Assembly: GCA_032622095.1 (NCBI GenBank)
Contig: CP136062.1
Coordinates: 12,179,710 to 12,243,709 of the forward strand
Length of the DNA: 64,000 nucleotides
Direction: 5' to 3'
Origin: Siphonodentalium dalli
Lineage: Eukaryota; Mollusca; Scaphopoda; Gadilida; Siphonodentaliidae
In this document: positions 44,924-56,531 of the stretch, piece after piece
How the letters are laid out: the number at the start of each line of letters is the position of its first letter
Numbering within the stretch: the stretch's first letter is position 1
Translations under genes and position numbers: made by a program
The notes under the pieces: generated by a model
What the model saw: only the letters and a program-made list of their open reading frames with translations
Told to the model about the DNA's origin: nothing
The model's database searches: none

Positions 44924-45717
44924 AAGCGGGCCGCACACCAAGCGATATTTGTTGCACGATATTTGTCGCAGACCCTTGTGACTGTAAGATCTGAGTGCGC
45001 ACACCGATTTTAGACGTGCGACTTCTGTTTTACCACTTACTGTAGACCACCGCACACGATGCGATCGGGTCGTACGATATGGTTGTTTACTTTATCGTGA
45101 ATGCAATGGGTCATTATTAACGTGGTATAGGATTTAGGTATAGGTCGATACATGTATGTGTATTTATCGCAGATATTTTATATACGAATAAATATTAATA
45201 TTACAAGTGTTTGTAGTTCTATATATAGACGAGTATAGGCCATATACCTGATTTCATTCCTCACACACATTCACAATCATATATTATATAGACACCAATG
45301 TGCTTATGTCCAGTCTACCTGTTTTGTTTAGTTTTGTATTCAATTGTAGATGTATTGTAGAGGCATGAATATATTCCGCCGTCCAGATATCCCGCTACTC
45401 TGACTTTGCTGATCAACTTGAAGTGAAGTTGAACTGAGGACACGCTGGACGCCATGTTGTTGAGAAATAAAACATGTGATCGCCGCATCATGGCGCATGA
45501 TCATATTAATAGATGAATCTGATTGGCTACTCCGAATAAATCGCACGACTCGATCTTAGAAAATCAAAATGATTTGATTCCTTGCGCGGCCGATCGAGCG
45601 ACAAAATGTCGTACGATTTTTCCACCGCACACGCTAAGATTTGACCCTTAACCAGTGCCCGATATTTGTCGTACGATATATATATATATATATATAGCAT
45701 CGTGTGCGGCGCGCTTA
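44924..45717. mobile_element. ~794-bp TIR element (non-autonomous)
   Basis: AAGCGGGCCGCACACCAAGC on the left pairs with GCATCGTGTGCGGCGCGCTT on the right. Sub-terminal copies of CCGCACACGATGC / TACGATATTTGTCG occur at about 45050 and 45600-45680. A (TA)n run of about 22 bp lies beside the right end. No transposase frame. Target duplication not clear, and superfamily not assigned. Confidence 0.78.
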
Positions 45718-47186
45718 AACAGAAGTCATAAAGTATTCGCCCCTTGCATATTATCGAAACCACTGCACATGTGGAACCTCCGGTTTTTAATTTGCTTGTA
45801 TCGTACATTATTCGCGGCAAATATGTATCTCATTCCTTTAAGTACACAACGGATTAGCTGTATACTGTTTTCAATCGTTTGGGTGCTAGAATCACCGCTT
45901 AATTATCAGAAAATATAATGTGAAGTGACGGCACTAAACCGACTATCCCACACTGGCCACAGACCTGGGCTTAGAGGCTTCGCAGTATTCAACTCGTTTT
46001 GTCATGGACATTGACGAATGAATTGAATAAGTCAATAGCACCGATTGACAATGTAAGAATGCAAAAATATAAAGATGAGTGCAAAATGTGATGATTAGTT
46101 CCATTCTGGACTCTTCGCCCTTTCAAAGCTGAAAAGCCGTAAAAGCCATGCAGTAATTTGATTTATTGAACATTGATTCAGATGAGAGACCTACAAATTA
46201 GTACAATACATATGTGCATGTACATGTAGCTACATTTATGTGAACTTGTGAATGGCCGTACACGATACAGAGAGTCAGATAATCAGAACGGCATGGCGCC
46301 CATCGCCAGTGTCAGTGCGCCGAGTGACGAACATATATGGAAAATGCTGTGAAATGGATTAGTTCATCAAAGTACGGTACCGGCACATAGCACTCCACAT
46401 TCGATAATTAGACTGAGACTAAATCAGACTTGGATAATGGCCAATGGACATAGTTACTGCACATGGAATTGATTCATTAAAATTATTTTGTAAAAAACAT
46501 GAATTTATGTTATCAGTGACTAACACCGAGGTCACTTACCGGTACATTGTAGTCATAATGTAGATACCAAACAACAGGTCTGACACAACTTGAATTCAAT
46601 TATTTTAATTATACAGGTACCGGTACATGTACATTGGATATATTCAAGATTCTGGCATCTTCGATCATTTAAGTGATTTGCTTGTTGTTAAAATTGAGAA
46701 CTCATATTGGTGACAAGTTATTAATGTCATTAACGGCAAACATATCATTCTGCCATTATGAACTTAACAAGTTTCCCGCAATAAGCGTATCATTCTTTTT
46801 ATATGAGTATCTGGCACATTCTCTGATCTCATTTGCTCTGTTAAAATGCTATACACATTTCAATGTGGCTGTGCATTAAGAAGTGAGATGATTCCATCAT
46901 GTTTTAGTAAAAACAGAGAAACCTGGAGTTTACATATACCTTACCGGTTTATATATGGTAGTCAAACCATAGACTATTAATATTATGGTTGCTGTTAGAT
47001 CTTAGAGATTGTGTGGTATCTGAACACTTCATATTTGCACATGACATTTTGAAATATGATACATGTATGTCACCTGAAGGCACACATTATATTACCATAT
47101 TTATGGCAGTGCTAATCTATTGACCAAAATGGTGAGGATCACAGTTTTCTCTTGTGATCTCTATAATATAGACTCTATTTCATATA
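45718..47186. other. Intergenic sequence before the LTR retrotransposon
   Basis: Only short frames on either strand and no repeats I could recognise. GGTACCGGTACATGTAC-like words appear near 46614. Confidence 0.5.
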
Positions 47187-48112
47187 TGTTATACAGTGAC
47201 TTCGTCAGGATAAATTATATTTAAATACATAACATAATTAGCATTAATAATATTAGTATATTTCTCGGTACGCAAGACATTTATAAAAATAACCGGCACG
47301 GCATGAGTTAATTTACTAATGTTTGTTGCACTCTTAGCTTTGCACACGACCTTTTCTATTCACTCATCCCATGCGCCCTAAATTTAGAGTGGTCAACAAA
47401 ATATGATTGCCCGGACCTCGTGATCGAACATTGAACACGCACACACAAACAGGTCACTTGTTAATACCTGGAGCTGGGGGCAACATCTCCTCACATGTTT
47501 GGATCAATATATAACATACACTTATGCTCTTTAACGCTCTTGACTTTTGTCAATACAGACAAGGTAATTATTGTAACACAAATTTGGTCGTTTAAACACA
47601 TGTCATTTCATCACTTTGTTGAACTTGGTTTTTAGTTATTGGAGAATCTAGTAAATAATTTAGTAGTCTTAATGTTAACTAATTTTTAATAGGGGGGGGG
47701 GGATTTTAAAAAGGAAATAAGAAATATTTGTACATGGACAAAGATATAGTCCACATAAAGTAAAGTTTCGAGAATAATATAAAGGGTGAAGTCATTTACG
47801 CTAACTTTAAATGATATATCTCATTCCCACATTTTGTATTATTATTAGGATGTTTTAATAATTTCAGAGTCTACCAACTACGATGTGTGTATACGATGTG
47901 CTTAATATTTGATGGGCTAGATATAAAGCCGACTTTCATGCTATACAGAATTTCATTATATAAAAGTATAGAGACTCATAAGGTGAGATCTTTCCTTTCT
48001 TAAATACCCTGTTCATCACACGTATCTATATACCACTCAAATATTCAGAGAGGCTAAAGTTTATAAATGACTGTCGTGCTCGCCAGAGTTAGCCAGGACA
48101 CGGTGTGCGACA
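47187..48112 (+). repeat. 5' LTR (926 bp)
   Basis: Begins TGTTATACAGTGACTTCGTC and ends GGTGTGCGACA, so it has TGT...ACA ends. Its first 543 bp match 55914-56456. The rest (47730-48112) has no partner in the window; I assign it to the LTR because a TATA box lies at 47957 and a primer-binding site follows immediately after 48112. Confidence 0.82.
47957..47966 (+). promoter_or_regulatory. Probable LTR TATA box
   Basis: TATATAAAAG about 155 bp before the LTR end, in the position expected for the U3 promoter of a retrotransposon. Confidence 0.65.
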
Positions 48113-48113
48113 G

Positions 48114-48131
48114 TGGCGCCCGGACGTGGAG
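48114..48131 (+). promoter_or_regulatory. Primer-binding site
   Basis: TGGCGCCCGGACGTGGAG begins one base after the LTR terminus. TGGCGCC is the usual start of a sequence complementary to a tRNA 3' end carrying CCA. I do not assign the tRNA. Confidence 0.75.
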
Positions 48132-48990
48132 TTTCTGAAGCTTTTGGAGCAAGAATTTGAGTGACTTTCATATATTCTATTTTCGGTGTGTTCGTATGAC
48201 GTGTTTGGAGTTCGTAGTCACGTGTTCGGAATTCGTAACCAAGAAACTCTGATGCATACAGCGTTACCAAATCGTATAGAAAACGTGCACAAAAATCGAA
48301 GATTTCTAATTGCAATGATTACATTTCTAAAAGGATTGGGAGATAACATGGTAATAGTAACAATTCGACATTGAATAACACTAAAGGAAGGACCCATGTC
48401 AACACAGAGAAGTTTGTAACATTTGAGAACATTCGTTTCAAATCGAAATTTGAGTCGCCGAAGTTCGAGTTATCCGGAAGTGAACTATGGTGAACTTTTG
48501 GGAAGATGTGTGACTGATATTTCAGGACAAATATGGATATTGTCGATATATGAATATGAATATTTTGGTTATAATTGTATGTAACAGTCAGGTTTACACA
48601 TAGTCACACACAGCATATACAAAAACATGCAGTTTAAATTACCGTTAAAAACAGTTTCACACTCGGTTAATTGGAAAAATGAGAAATAAATCATTGGAAA
48701 AAAATTAATCGTAGCCAGTTTAGGGTCACTTCATCACTCTCTAACCCTTTGTGACTATACAATTGCATTGTAACCATTGTTTATATACTAATCATTCTGT
48801 TTGTAAGTTTGCATGCTAATCTTTTGAATAAGTTTATAGGTACATGTAGAACAAAATGAAATTGACCATTATTTTCAGGTTGGGGTTGAAGTAGTGAAAT
48901 AAGTTTAGTAGCAAGGGAAATAGTTAATATATATATTTTCTATGAAATAAATTCCGAACTAGCTAATTTTCAGACTAATATTTTCATAAC
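48132..48990 (+). other. Retrotransposon leader (untranslated)
   Basis: About 860 bp between primer site and gag. Short frames only. A packaging signal would be expected here, but I cannot point to one. Confidence 0.6.
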
Positions 48991-50127
48991 GTGAAAGGAA
49001 AGTACAACTTTTCACTTCAGAGTTGCGAAATGGCGGAGATGTCAGAAGATGAATTCCGTACAATGATGGAGGGTTTTGAAAAAATGGAATGCAAACCAAA
49101 AGTTAATACACCTTTTGAACTTGCAGTGTGGCTTGCAGAAAAAAAGAGGGAGCCAGTTGATGTTTATAATGATCAAACTAAAGAGAGAATCATTGTACAA
49201 CCAGCGAAAGCAAATGTTAAATTACCTGTATTTTCAGGCGAGGGTAAAAATGAGTGTACATTTAATACTTGGAAATATGAGTTAGGATGTATTAAGTTAG
49301 AAAAAGTGGCAGAGCATGAATTATTACAGGCAATAAGGAGATCCCTAAGAGGGAGAGCAGCTCAATCTATCATTAGGTTAGGACCTAATGCTACTTCGGC
49401 TCAAATTGTTAACAAAATATCTAGTATATTTGGGGCGGTTGATCCAAAAGAAGCTATGCTTGCTAAATTTTATAGCGCTAAACATGTAGTTACATGGGCA
49501 TGTAGATTAGAGGACCTATTAAATCAGACATTGCAGTTTCAGGAAGTAGATAGTGATTGCATGCTAAAACAAATGTTATGGACTGGACTAAGACAGGATC
49601 TGAAAGATATAAGTACGTATAAAGCAGAAACTTCAGAGACATTTACAGGTTTATTGGTGGAAATAAGGAAACTTGAAGCTGAACACCCAGTAAGTAAACA
49701 AGTTAAAGCACCGGTAAATGTTCAGCAGTCGAAAGAAAAACCTTCAGATTTTCAGATACTGCAGCAACAGGTGGTGAAGCTGACTGAGGAAATAAGAGAA
49801 CTTAAAAGTTCAGGTAGAGAGATTAATAACAATTCAAATTTTCAGCAGACACACAATGGCAGAGGTAGATATAACCAGCAACAAGGTAATAGTGGATATA
49901 GAGGTCATTTCAGAAATAGGTACCAGACACCAAATACAGGTAGATATATAGCAAGTCAGGGTAACTATACAAATAGAGGTTCATTTTCAGGTCAAGGCCA
50001 AGGGCAGGGGGAGATAACTTGCTGGTCTTATGGGGGTAACAATCACAAATCATTAAATTGTGTACACAGGCAAGAGAGGGGACAAAATAATAGTCAGTCT
50101 TTAAACTACAAAGGGTTCATGGGGTAG
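48991..50127 (+). CDS. gag: Gag polyprotein
   Basis: 378 codons. Gag builds the particle and binds the element RNA. No clear signal peptide. The first ATG is at 48991, but a second at 49030 (MAEMSEDEF) is a plausible start. The N-terminal two thirds resemble a retrotransposon capsid region (FSGEGKNECTFNTWKYEL near residue 85, then SLRGRAAQ). After residue 270 it becomes Q/N/G/R-rich. It ends with one zinc-knuckle-like motif, CWSYGGNNHKSLNC (residues 344-357), in which the second expected cysteine is tyrosine (347); the histidine (352) and last cysteine (357) remain. It terminates at TAG 50125-50127, 18 bases after a TTTAAAC heptamer. No frame break within gag. Confidence 0.9.
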   Translation: MKGKYNFSLQSCEMAEMSEDEFRTMMEGFEKMECKPKVNTPFELAVWLAEKKREPVDVYNDQTKERIIVQPAKANVKLPVFSGEGKNECTFNTWKYELGCIKLEKVAEHELLQAIRRSLRGRAAQSIIRLGPNATSAQIVNKISSIFGAVDPKEAMLAKFYSAKHVVTWACRLEDLLNQTLQFQEVDSDCMLKQMLWTGLRQDLKDISTYKAETSETFTGLLVEIRKLEAEHPVSKQVKAPVNVQQSKEKPSDFQILQQQVVKLTEEIRELKSSGREINNNSNFQQTHNGRGRYNQQQGNSGYRGHFRNRYQTPNTGRYIASQGNYTNRGSFSGQGQGQGEITCWSYGGNNHKSLNCVHRQERGQNNSQSLNYKGFMG

Positions 50128-50142
50128 GTGTGACCATGAACC
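50100..50142 (+). promoter_or_regulatory. Probable -1 ribosomal frameshift signal between gag and pol
   Basis: TTTAAAC at 50100-50106 is a canonical slippery heptamer, in the gag frame as T TTA AAC (Leu-Asn codons 50101-50106). A 7-nt spacer (TACAAAG) follows, then a perfect 9-bp stem: GGTTCATGG (50114-50122) with CCATGAACC (50134-50142) and an 11-nt loop that contains the gag stop. A -1 slip puts ribosomes in the frame starting at 50100, which is exactly the protease/RT frame and is open through the junction. Heptamer, spacing, stem and register all agree. Function is inferred. Confidence 0.85.
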
Positions 50143-52496
50143 AGAGTGACAGTTTGAATAACTGCGAAAAAGCACCAAAGAGGACCCCAGTTGTGAATGG
50201 CAGTCCCACAGAGGCAACCATTATCTTAGAGGGAATTCAAGTTCCATCTCTTCTTGATTCAGGTAGTACTATTTCAGCAGTCAGTCAATCATTTTATGAG
50301 AAATATTTATCACAAATTAAAGTGGAACAATTGGACATATTATTGAATATAGAGTGTGCAGATGGCAATAGTTTGCCATACAATGGATTTATAACTGCAA
50401 ATATAAATATTCCAGGTATATCTGAAAATAACTTGCAATGTATTCTGTTGATTGTGCCCAATAGTGTATATAATAGTAAGGTACCAGTATTATTAGGTAC
50501 TAATGTACTAAATGAATTAATGAATATCTGTAAAATTAATAATGGAGTCAAATTTTTGCAAATTGCAAAAATGCCAACGCCATGGTATTTGACATTCAGA
50601 TGTTTGTCTCTACGCGAGAGAAAGTTGCGTCAAAATAATTTTGTACTTTTGTGCGTTTTTCGCTGTGCAGAAGTGGACAAAATAATTTTAAAGCCAAACA
50701 CGGAACGCACCATTGCTTGTAGTGTGGATAAGAAGATACCAGATTATGACACAGTTTGTTTATTGCAACCAGCGTGCAGAGCTAAATTCTTGGAAATTCC
50801 ACCATATCTCATGAATTTCAAGAAAACAGGAGATAGGGAGATCTTCAATCTTTGTTTTTCAAATACAACAAATCAAACAGTAATTATTTTACCAAAAACT
50901 ATTGTGGCTGAAGCACAACCAGTCACCATAGCCGAGAATGAAGAAAAAGAAGTTACGGAAGCAAATAGAGAAGAAATAGTATTACAAAAGGTAAAAATAG
51001 AGCCAACATTGACTACACAGCAAAAAAGTCAAGTTGAAGAACTTATCCAAGAATTTGCAGATATCTTTTCTATTGGGGATACAGATATTGGATTCACAGA
51101 TAAAGTAAAACATAGAATTGAATTAACAAATGAAGTACCATTCAAACAGCGATATCGGAAGATCCCACCGGCAATGATTGATGAAGTGCGGAATCATTCG
51201 CGACAACTGGAGGCGACTGGGATTATAAAACCTTCTTACAGTCCATGGGGGTCAAATATGGTATTAGTTCGCAAGAAATCAGGAGAATTACGCATAACAA
51301 TAGACTTCCGACAATGAACCAAAGGACAATCAAGGACGCGTACAGTTTACCAAGAATTGAAGATGTGATAGACTGTTTACGAGGATCGACCTACTTTAGT
51401 CTCTGTGATGCTCGTATGGGTTATTATCAGGTTCCTCTTCATGAAGACCACAAAGAAAGGACGGCATTCACGACAGGACCACTAGGACATTGGTCGTTCG
51501 AACGCCTTCCGTTTGGTTTGTCGAACAGTGGAGCTTGTTATCAGCGGTTAATGGAACAGATCTTGGATGGCTTAAACCACAATATACTGTGTGTTTTTAT
51601 TGATGATATTATTTCATTTTCGCCAGGATTCTCAGAACATTTAGTTAGACTCAGACGGTTATTTGAACGATTGAGAGAACATGGATTAAAGTTATCCCCA
51701 GGTAAGTGTGAATTCTTGAAACGTAAGATCCGATATGTGGGTCATATGGTTTCGGGAGACTGGTGTAGAACCAGATCCAGAAAAGATTGATAAAGTAAAA
51801 AATTGGCCTGTTCCAGAAAATCCAGATGAGGTACGTCGTTTCGTTGCTTTTGCATCATATTATAGAAAATTTGTCAAAGATTTTGCAAAAGTAGCTAAAC
51901 CATTACAAGAACTGATTCCACCGTCAAATGTGAAGAAAAAAAGAAAAGGGAAGTATAAGGCAATTTTCAGTAGAAAGTGCACATGGGAGAGTAAGCATCA
52001 GGATGCATTTGAAGGACTCAAGGACAGATTGGTGACATATCCTATATTAGGCTATCCAGATTTTAAGGTAAGTTTCGAGTTGCACACCGATGCTAGCCTT
52101 GACGGCCTCGGTGGGGTGTTATACCAGCAAGTAGATGGAGTTAAAAGAGTAATTGCTTACGCAAGCCGTGGAGTAACAAAAAGTGAAAGAAACTACCCGG
52201 CACACAAGCTGGAATTTCTAGCATTGAAGTGGGCAGTGGTGGATAAATTCCACGACTATCTATATGGTAGTAGATTCGAGGTTTTGACTGACAACAACCC
52301 AATGACTTATGTATTATCAAGCGCAAAATTGGACGCGACAGGACACAGATGGTTAGCAGCATTAGCAGCCTATGACTTTACGATAAAGTATCGCCCTGGA
52401 AAGAATAATGCTGATGCTGATTCATTATCCAGAATGAAGCAGATACCAGTGAAGGAAGATTCGATAAAGACAGTGCCAGAAAGCGTGGTAAAATGA
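50130..52496 (+). pseudogene. pol: Pol, part 1: protease, reverse transcriptase and RNase H, with two internal frame changes
   Basis: The frame is open from the frameshift site; GTG at 50130 is only its first start-like codon. Aspartic protease: LLDSGSTISAVS (active Asp near residue 43). Reverse transcriptase starts near 51100 (KHRIEL, then PSYSPWGSNMVLVRKKSGELRIT). The frame breaks at a TGA, 51315-51317, one base out of register; the continuation (51290-51765, other frame) carries FSLCDARMGYYQVPL, AFTTGPLGHWSFERLPFGL and catalytic VFIDDI. Near 51764 a second single-base change restores the original frame, so the two offset each other. RNase H follows with ELHTDAS, HKLEFLALKWA and LTDNNPMTYVL; its three acidic residues are present. 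TGA at 52494 closes the frame one base before the integrase frame. Small indels could also be assembly errors. Confidence 0.9.
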
Positions 52497-52509
52497 AATT
52501 TGCCAGGCC

Positions 52510-54564
52510 ATGCAATTTCTACAACCATACTGTGGAAGTGTAGGAGCATCAGACCAAGAATATCCGGAAGAGGAAATAACAGGGAGCAATATAGACATAA
52601 TGACAATTTCAGACTGGAGAAGATTACAACGAAATGATAAGATTATTGGGAAGTGGCTACCATTTATAAAGAAAGGAGAAATTCCAAACCAAACAAGTAT
52701 CCCACAAATTAAGGAACATTCAGCATTTTTTAGACTTTTCAAAGCTTTCAAGCTGAGAAGAGGCGTATTGTATAAAGAAACAACATTTAATGGAGTTCAC
52801 AGAAACCAACTGGTTCTTCCAAAAGAGAAGGTAGACACAGTGTTACAAGCACTACATACAAATATTGGTCATCCAGGACAAGATAGAACCATTTCACTAA
52901 TTAAAGAGCGGTTTTATTGGCCAGGAATTGATAGTAAGGTAGAAGATTTTATTAGAAATTGTCCCCGGTGTGTTAGAAGAAAATCGCAGAAAATTACTAC
53001 AGCTCAGTTAGTTTCCATACAAACAACGCAGCCACTGGAAATGGTTTGCATGGACTTTCTAACACTGGAACCAACAAGAGGAGGGCTTAAGAATATTCTA
53101 GTAATCACTGACCATTTTACGAAATATGCGCAAGCATATGTTACCAAGGACCAGACAGCAGAAACAACGGCAAGTGTATTCTATAATAATTTCATAGTGC
53201 ATTATGGATTACCACATAGAATACAATCGGATCAAGGAAGAAATTTTGAATCCAAAATTATCAAGCAACTATGTGAATTATGTGGTATAGAGAAGACTCG
53301 CACGTCAATTTATCATCCTCAAGGGAATGGAATTTGCGAGAGATATAATAAATCCTTAATTGGAATGCTCGGAACCTTGGAACCGGATAAAAAGAGAGAT
53401 TGGAGTAAATATATTGGACCATTTGTAAGTGCTTACAACAGTACAAGTCATGAAAGTACCGGTGTTTCACCTTATCTGTTGATGTTTGGTAGAAACCCAA
53501 GAATGGCGATTGATGTAGCGTTTGGGATTAAAGATGATGGAGGAGCAGATTCAGTGGAAGAATATATTTCAAATCTGAGGAGAAGGATTTCCGAAGCACA
53601 TGAACCAGTCAGAGAGATGACTATGAAGAGTCGGATGAGAAGTGAACGAAATTACAACAAGAAAGCTAGAGCATCAAATATTGAAATAGGAGACAGAGTA
53701 TTAGTAAGGATATTAGCCTTTGAAGGACCACATAAGTTAAGTGACAAATATGAAGATCCCATATATAAAGTTGTTCAACAACCAGTACAAGATATTCCAG
53801 TATATATAGTAGAATCGGAACGGGGAATAAGAAAAACAATTCACAGGAATCATTTGCTTCCAGTAAATTGGCCGATGCCAACAAGTGTCATAGTAGAAGA
53901 ACAATCAAGTGCCATACCGGCAGATGATGAAATGGAGAAGGGAAAGAATGACACAAAAATGAGGGTGGAGGAAAATGGTGGACAATCAGATGACGAATCA
54001 GACGATGAATTAGAGGAAATAGTGTTAGAGATAAAGGGTGCACCCATAGAGTCCAGAGAAGAGGACAAAGTAGAGAAGACAACAGATGTCTATTTGAGAA
54101 CTGAAATTCTCGATGAGGGAGAGACAAATGTTACGAGTGACGACTCTGCAGAGGATAATCAACAAGATGAAGTTGTAGATATCCAACATGTAGAGCAGAA
54201 AAAGGTAAGAAATAGTCAAACTCGAGAAGAGATTGATAATGTGGTAGAATCACAATCAGAAATTACACCAAGTCAGGAAGACGAAAGTCAGGTAAGAAAT
54301 TTTCAAACTCAAGAAGAGTTTGAAAAGGAAGTTACTCACCCACCGATTCCAACCAGACGTTCAAACCGATATACAAGGAAACCATATTGGGAGTCAGATT
54401 ATGTATCACATAGAGCTATAGAGAGTTCAATGCCATTAGTTAATGTTTCGGATACAATCCGGCAAATAAAGCTAAATGTCTTGAAAACTCTCACTGATAA
54501 GCAGATATTTGTAGGGATGGAACCATCTGTAGTTCAGAAAACCCTCGAAACAATGTTAGAATGA
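52510..54564 (+). pseudogene. pol: Pol, part 2: integrase, long intact frame separated by a frame change
   Basis: 684 codons from the first ATG; the true protein would be continuous with RNase H upstream, but a one-base shift at about 52494 separates them. Zinc-binding H-H-C-C: H116, H121, C151, C154. Catalytic core D182, D241 (QSDQGRNFES) and E277 (NGICERYN), with 35 residues between D241 and E277, the classic DD35E spacing. A GPY/F-like C-terminal module lies at about residues 390-455 (IGDRVLVRILAFEGPHKL, then RKTIHRNHLLPV). An acidic, Q/E/S-rich tail of over 200 residues with TRRSNRYTRKP near its end follows. All catalytic residues remain. The domain itself is intact and only its linkage to the rest of Pol is lost. 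Confidence 0.92.
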
Positions 54565-55901
54565 CAAACATTTTTGCATAGTGAAAATTCAGATATAAAT
54601 ATTTTCAATGTCCAAACAAATATCAAGTTCTGAGTTTGAGAAGGAAAATTATGCATGGTAAGGATTATGATTTTATGTTATTGTTCGGACTATCAGGAAT
54701 ACAGTAGGATTACAGCTGACAATCCAGTGCAGCCAAAACTCATATGAGGTACCAGTTTTCAAGTAATTCTTTATTTCAGCGTATAACCCTGTGATTAACA
54801 TAATTTGTTTTTCAGAATCATGTATAATTAAAATAGTATTAGTACAGTGATATTTTTAAATTGTATTGTATTTGCAGCTGATAATCGCAGAGACAGTTAA
54901 TTTGCAGTTTATTATCGCAGAGATTTTACCGTAAATGTATAGTCAAATATAGTGACAAGATAAGCCAATTTGAGTTTGAAGTACATGTATTAAAGTTATA
55001 TAGGCACATAATATATTGACAATTCCATTTGAAGAAATATTTGTATGGATAATTTTTCTCCAGGTTTTGATTAATCATTAAGCGATTGGTCGTGGCAGCA
55101 TTTTAATGTATATGGTATGAATTTAGAGCATAAACACTCTTTCAAGTCAGACAACAGATTTGTTATTCCATATAAAATTTTCAGCCAATTCAGGCTATAC
55201 CAGTAATTGTGATTTGCATTTTTCATTGTTATCATTTTTGTTCAGTCATGTCATTTGGATGTAAAAACATGTAATCATTTGAATTTTTGGAAGCATTAAA
55301 TTTTTTAACTTTTGATATATCTGGCATTTCTTGCAATGGATCACTAAATTAATTTGAGTTTATCTGTTGATTAATTAATTGATGAACCAGAACTTAGTGT
55401 TCTGATGTCCCAGTTCAATAAAATAAAATTTATAAATTTAATAGATTAGTCTAGTGGCCATATTGTAGGAGAGGCAAGATTGACAATTTTGTATGTTTTA
55501 GATTTAATGTTTTGCTGTCCATAAATTAAATTTTTATCTTAGCATAGATCATTCATGGTAAACGAATTGAAATAAGCTAGTGTATTTGATTTTTTTGAAA
55601 CTTCATGATGAATAAATGCATGTTTGTTTGTCATAAGAATTTGAGATGAGATGTTTACGATTGATCTGAGGTTGAAATTTCAGATATTTACTTTTGTGTG
55701 TCAGTAAATTGACATATTGAGTATGTGTGTATTTTGTGGACTTTTATAGTCAAGTAAGTTATATTACACCCATATGTAGTACAGCATATGTGTTGGCGTG
55801 TACATATTGACAATTTGGATAGTTATTTTGATCAAAACAGCACTAGAAATGGGTATTATGAGAATGATTAGTTGTAAATGACAGGGATGTCATATATTTT
55901 T
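54565..55901 (+). other. Retrotransposon 3' untranslated region
   Basis: About 1.3 kb, AT-rich, with no frame of useful length and therefore no envelope gene. It ends at the polypurine tract. Confidence 0.7.
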
Positions 55902-55911
55902 GGAGGGGGAG
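55902..55911 (+). promoter_or_regulatory. Polypurine tract
   Basis: GGAGGGGGAG lies two bases before the 3' LTR (TGTTATACAG at 55914), where plus-strand synthesis is primed in such elements. Confidence 0.85.
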
Positions 55912-55913
55912 TA

Positions 55914-56456
55914 TGTTATACAGTGACTTCGTCAGGATAAATTATATTTAAATACATAACATAATAAGCATTAATAATATTAGTATATTTCTCGGTACGC
56001 AAGACATTTATAAAAATAACCGGCACGGCATGAGTTAATTTACTAATGTTTGTTGCACTCTTAGCTTTGCACACGACCTTTTCTATTCACTCATCCCATG
56101 CGCCCTAAATTTAGAGTGGTCAACAAAATCTGATTGCCCGGACCTCGTGATCGAACATTGAACATGCACACACAAACAGGTCACTTGTTAATACCTGGAG
56201 CTGGGGCAACATCTCCTCACATGTTTGGATCAATATAAAACATACACTTATGCTCTTTAACGCTCTTGACTTTTGTCAATACAGACAAGGTAATTATTGT
56301 AACACAAATTTGGTCGTTTAGACACATGTCATTTCATCACTTTGTTGAACTTGGTTTTTAGTTATTGGAGAATCTAGTAAATAATTTAGTAGTCTTAATA
56401 TTAACTAATTTTTAATAGGGGGGGGGAGAATTTTAAAAAGGAAATAAGAAATATTT
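55914..56456 (+). repeat. 3' LTR, truncated to about 543 bp
   Basis: Starts TGTTATACAGTGACTTCGTC and follows 47187-47729 with about six substitutions (for example AATTAG/AATAAG, ATATGATT/ATCTGATT, TTTAAACA/TTTAGACA). It stops after GAAATATTT. The remaining ~383 bp of the 5' LTR, including the TATA box and terminal ACA, are missing. A hairpin MITE sits 7 bp further on. Confidence 0.88.
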
Positions 56457-56462
56457 TTTTAG

Positions 56463-56531
56463 GCCAATGCATTCTCTTATATATGCGAGGCGACCTATGG
56501 TCGACTCGCATATATAAGAGAATGCATTGGC
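56463..56531. mobile_element. 69-bp near-perfect hairpin
   Basis: GCCAATGCATTCTCTTATAT plus ATGCGAG (56463-56489) is exactly inverted at 56505-56531. The loop itself pairs (CGACC/GGTCG around TAT), so almost every base is in the stem. It sits at the broken end of the 3' LTR. A tiny MITE is the simplest reading; a hairpin of this size could also be processed as a small RNA precursor if transcribed. Confidence 0.88.

Larger units (their letters stand above)
47187..56456 (+). mobile_element. Gypsy-class (Metaviridae-type) LTR retrotransposon, nearly complete
   Basis: Order of parts: 5' LTR, primer site, leader, gag, pol (protease, reverse transcriptase, RNase H, integrase), polypurine tract, truncated 3' LTR. 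Integrase after RNase H identifies the Gypsy order. No envelope-like frame is seen after pol (54565-55913). The shared ~543 bp of the two LTRs differs at about six positions plus G-run indels, so insertion was fairly recent. Three single-base frame changes in pol and the missing 3' LTR end make this copy defective. Target duplications cannot be tested because the 3' end is lost. Confidence 0.93.

Noticed and set aside
54565-55901. Envelope gene after pol
   Set aside because: No frame of adequate length, signal peptide or membrane segment was found in this stretch.
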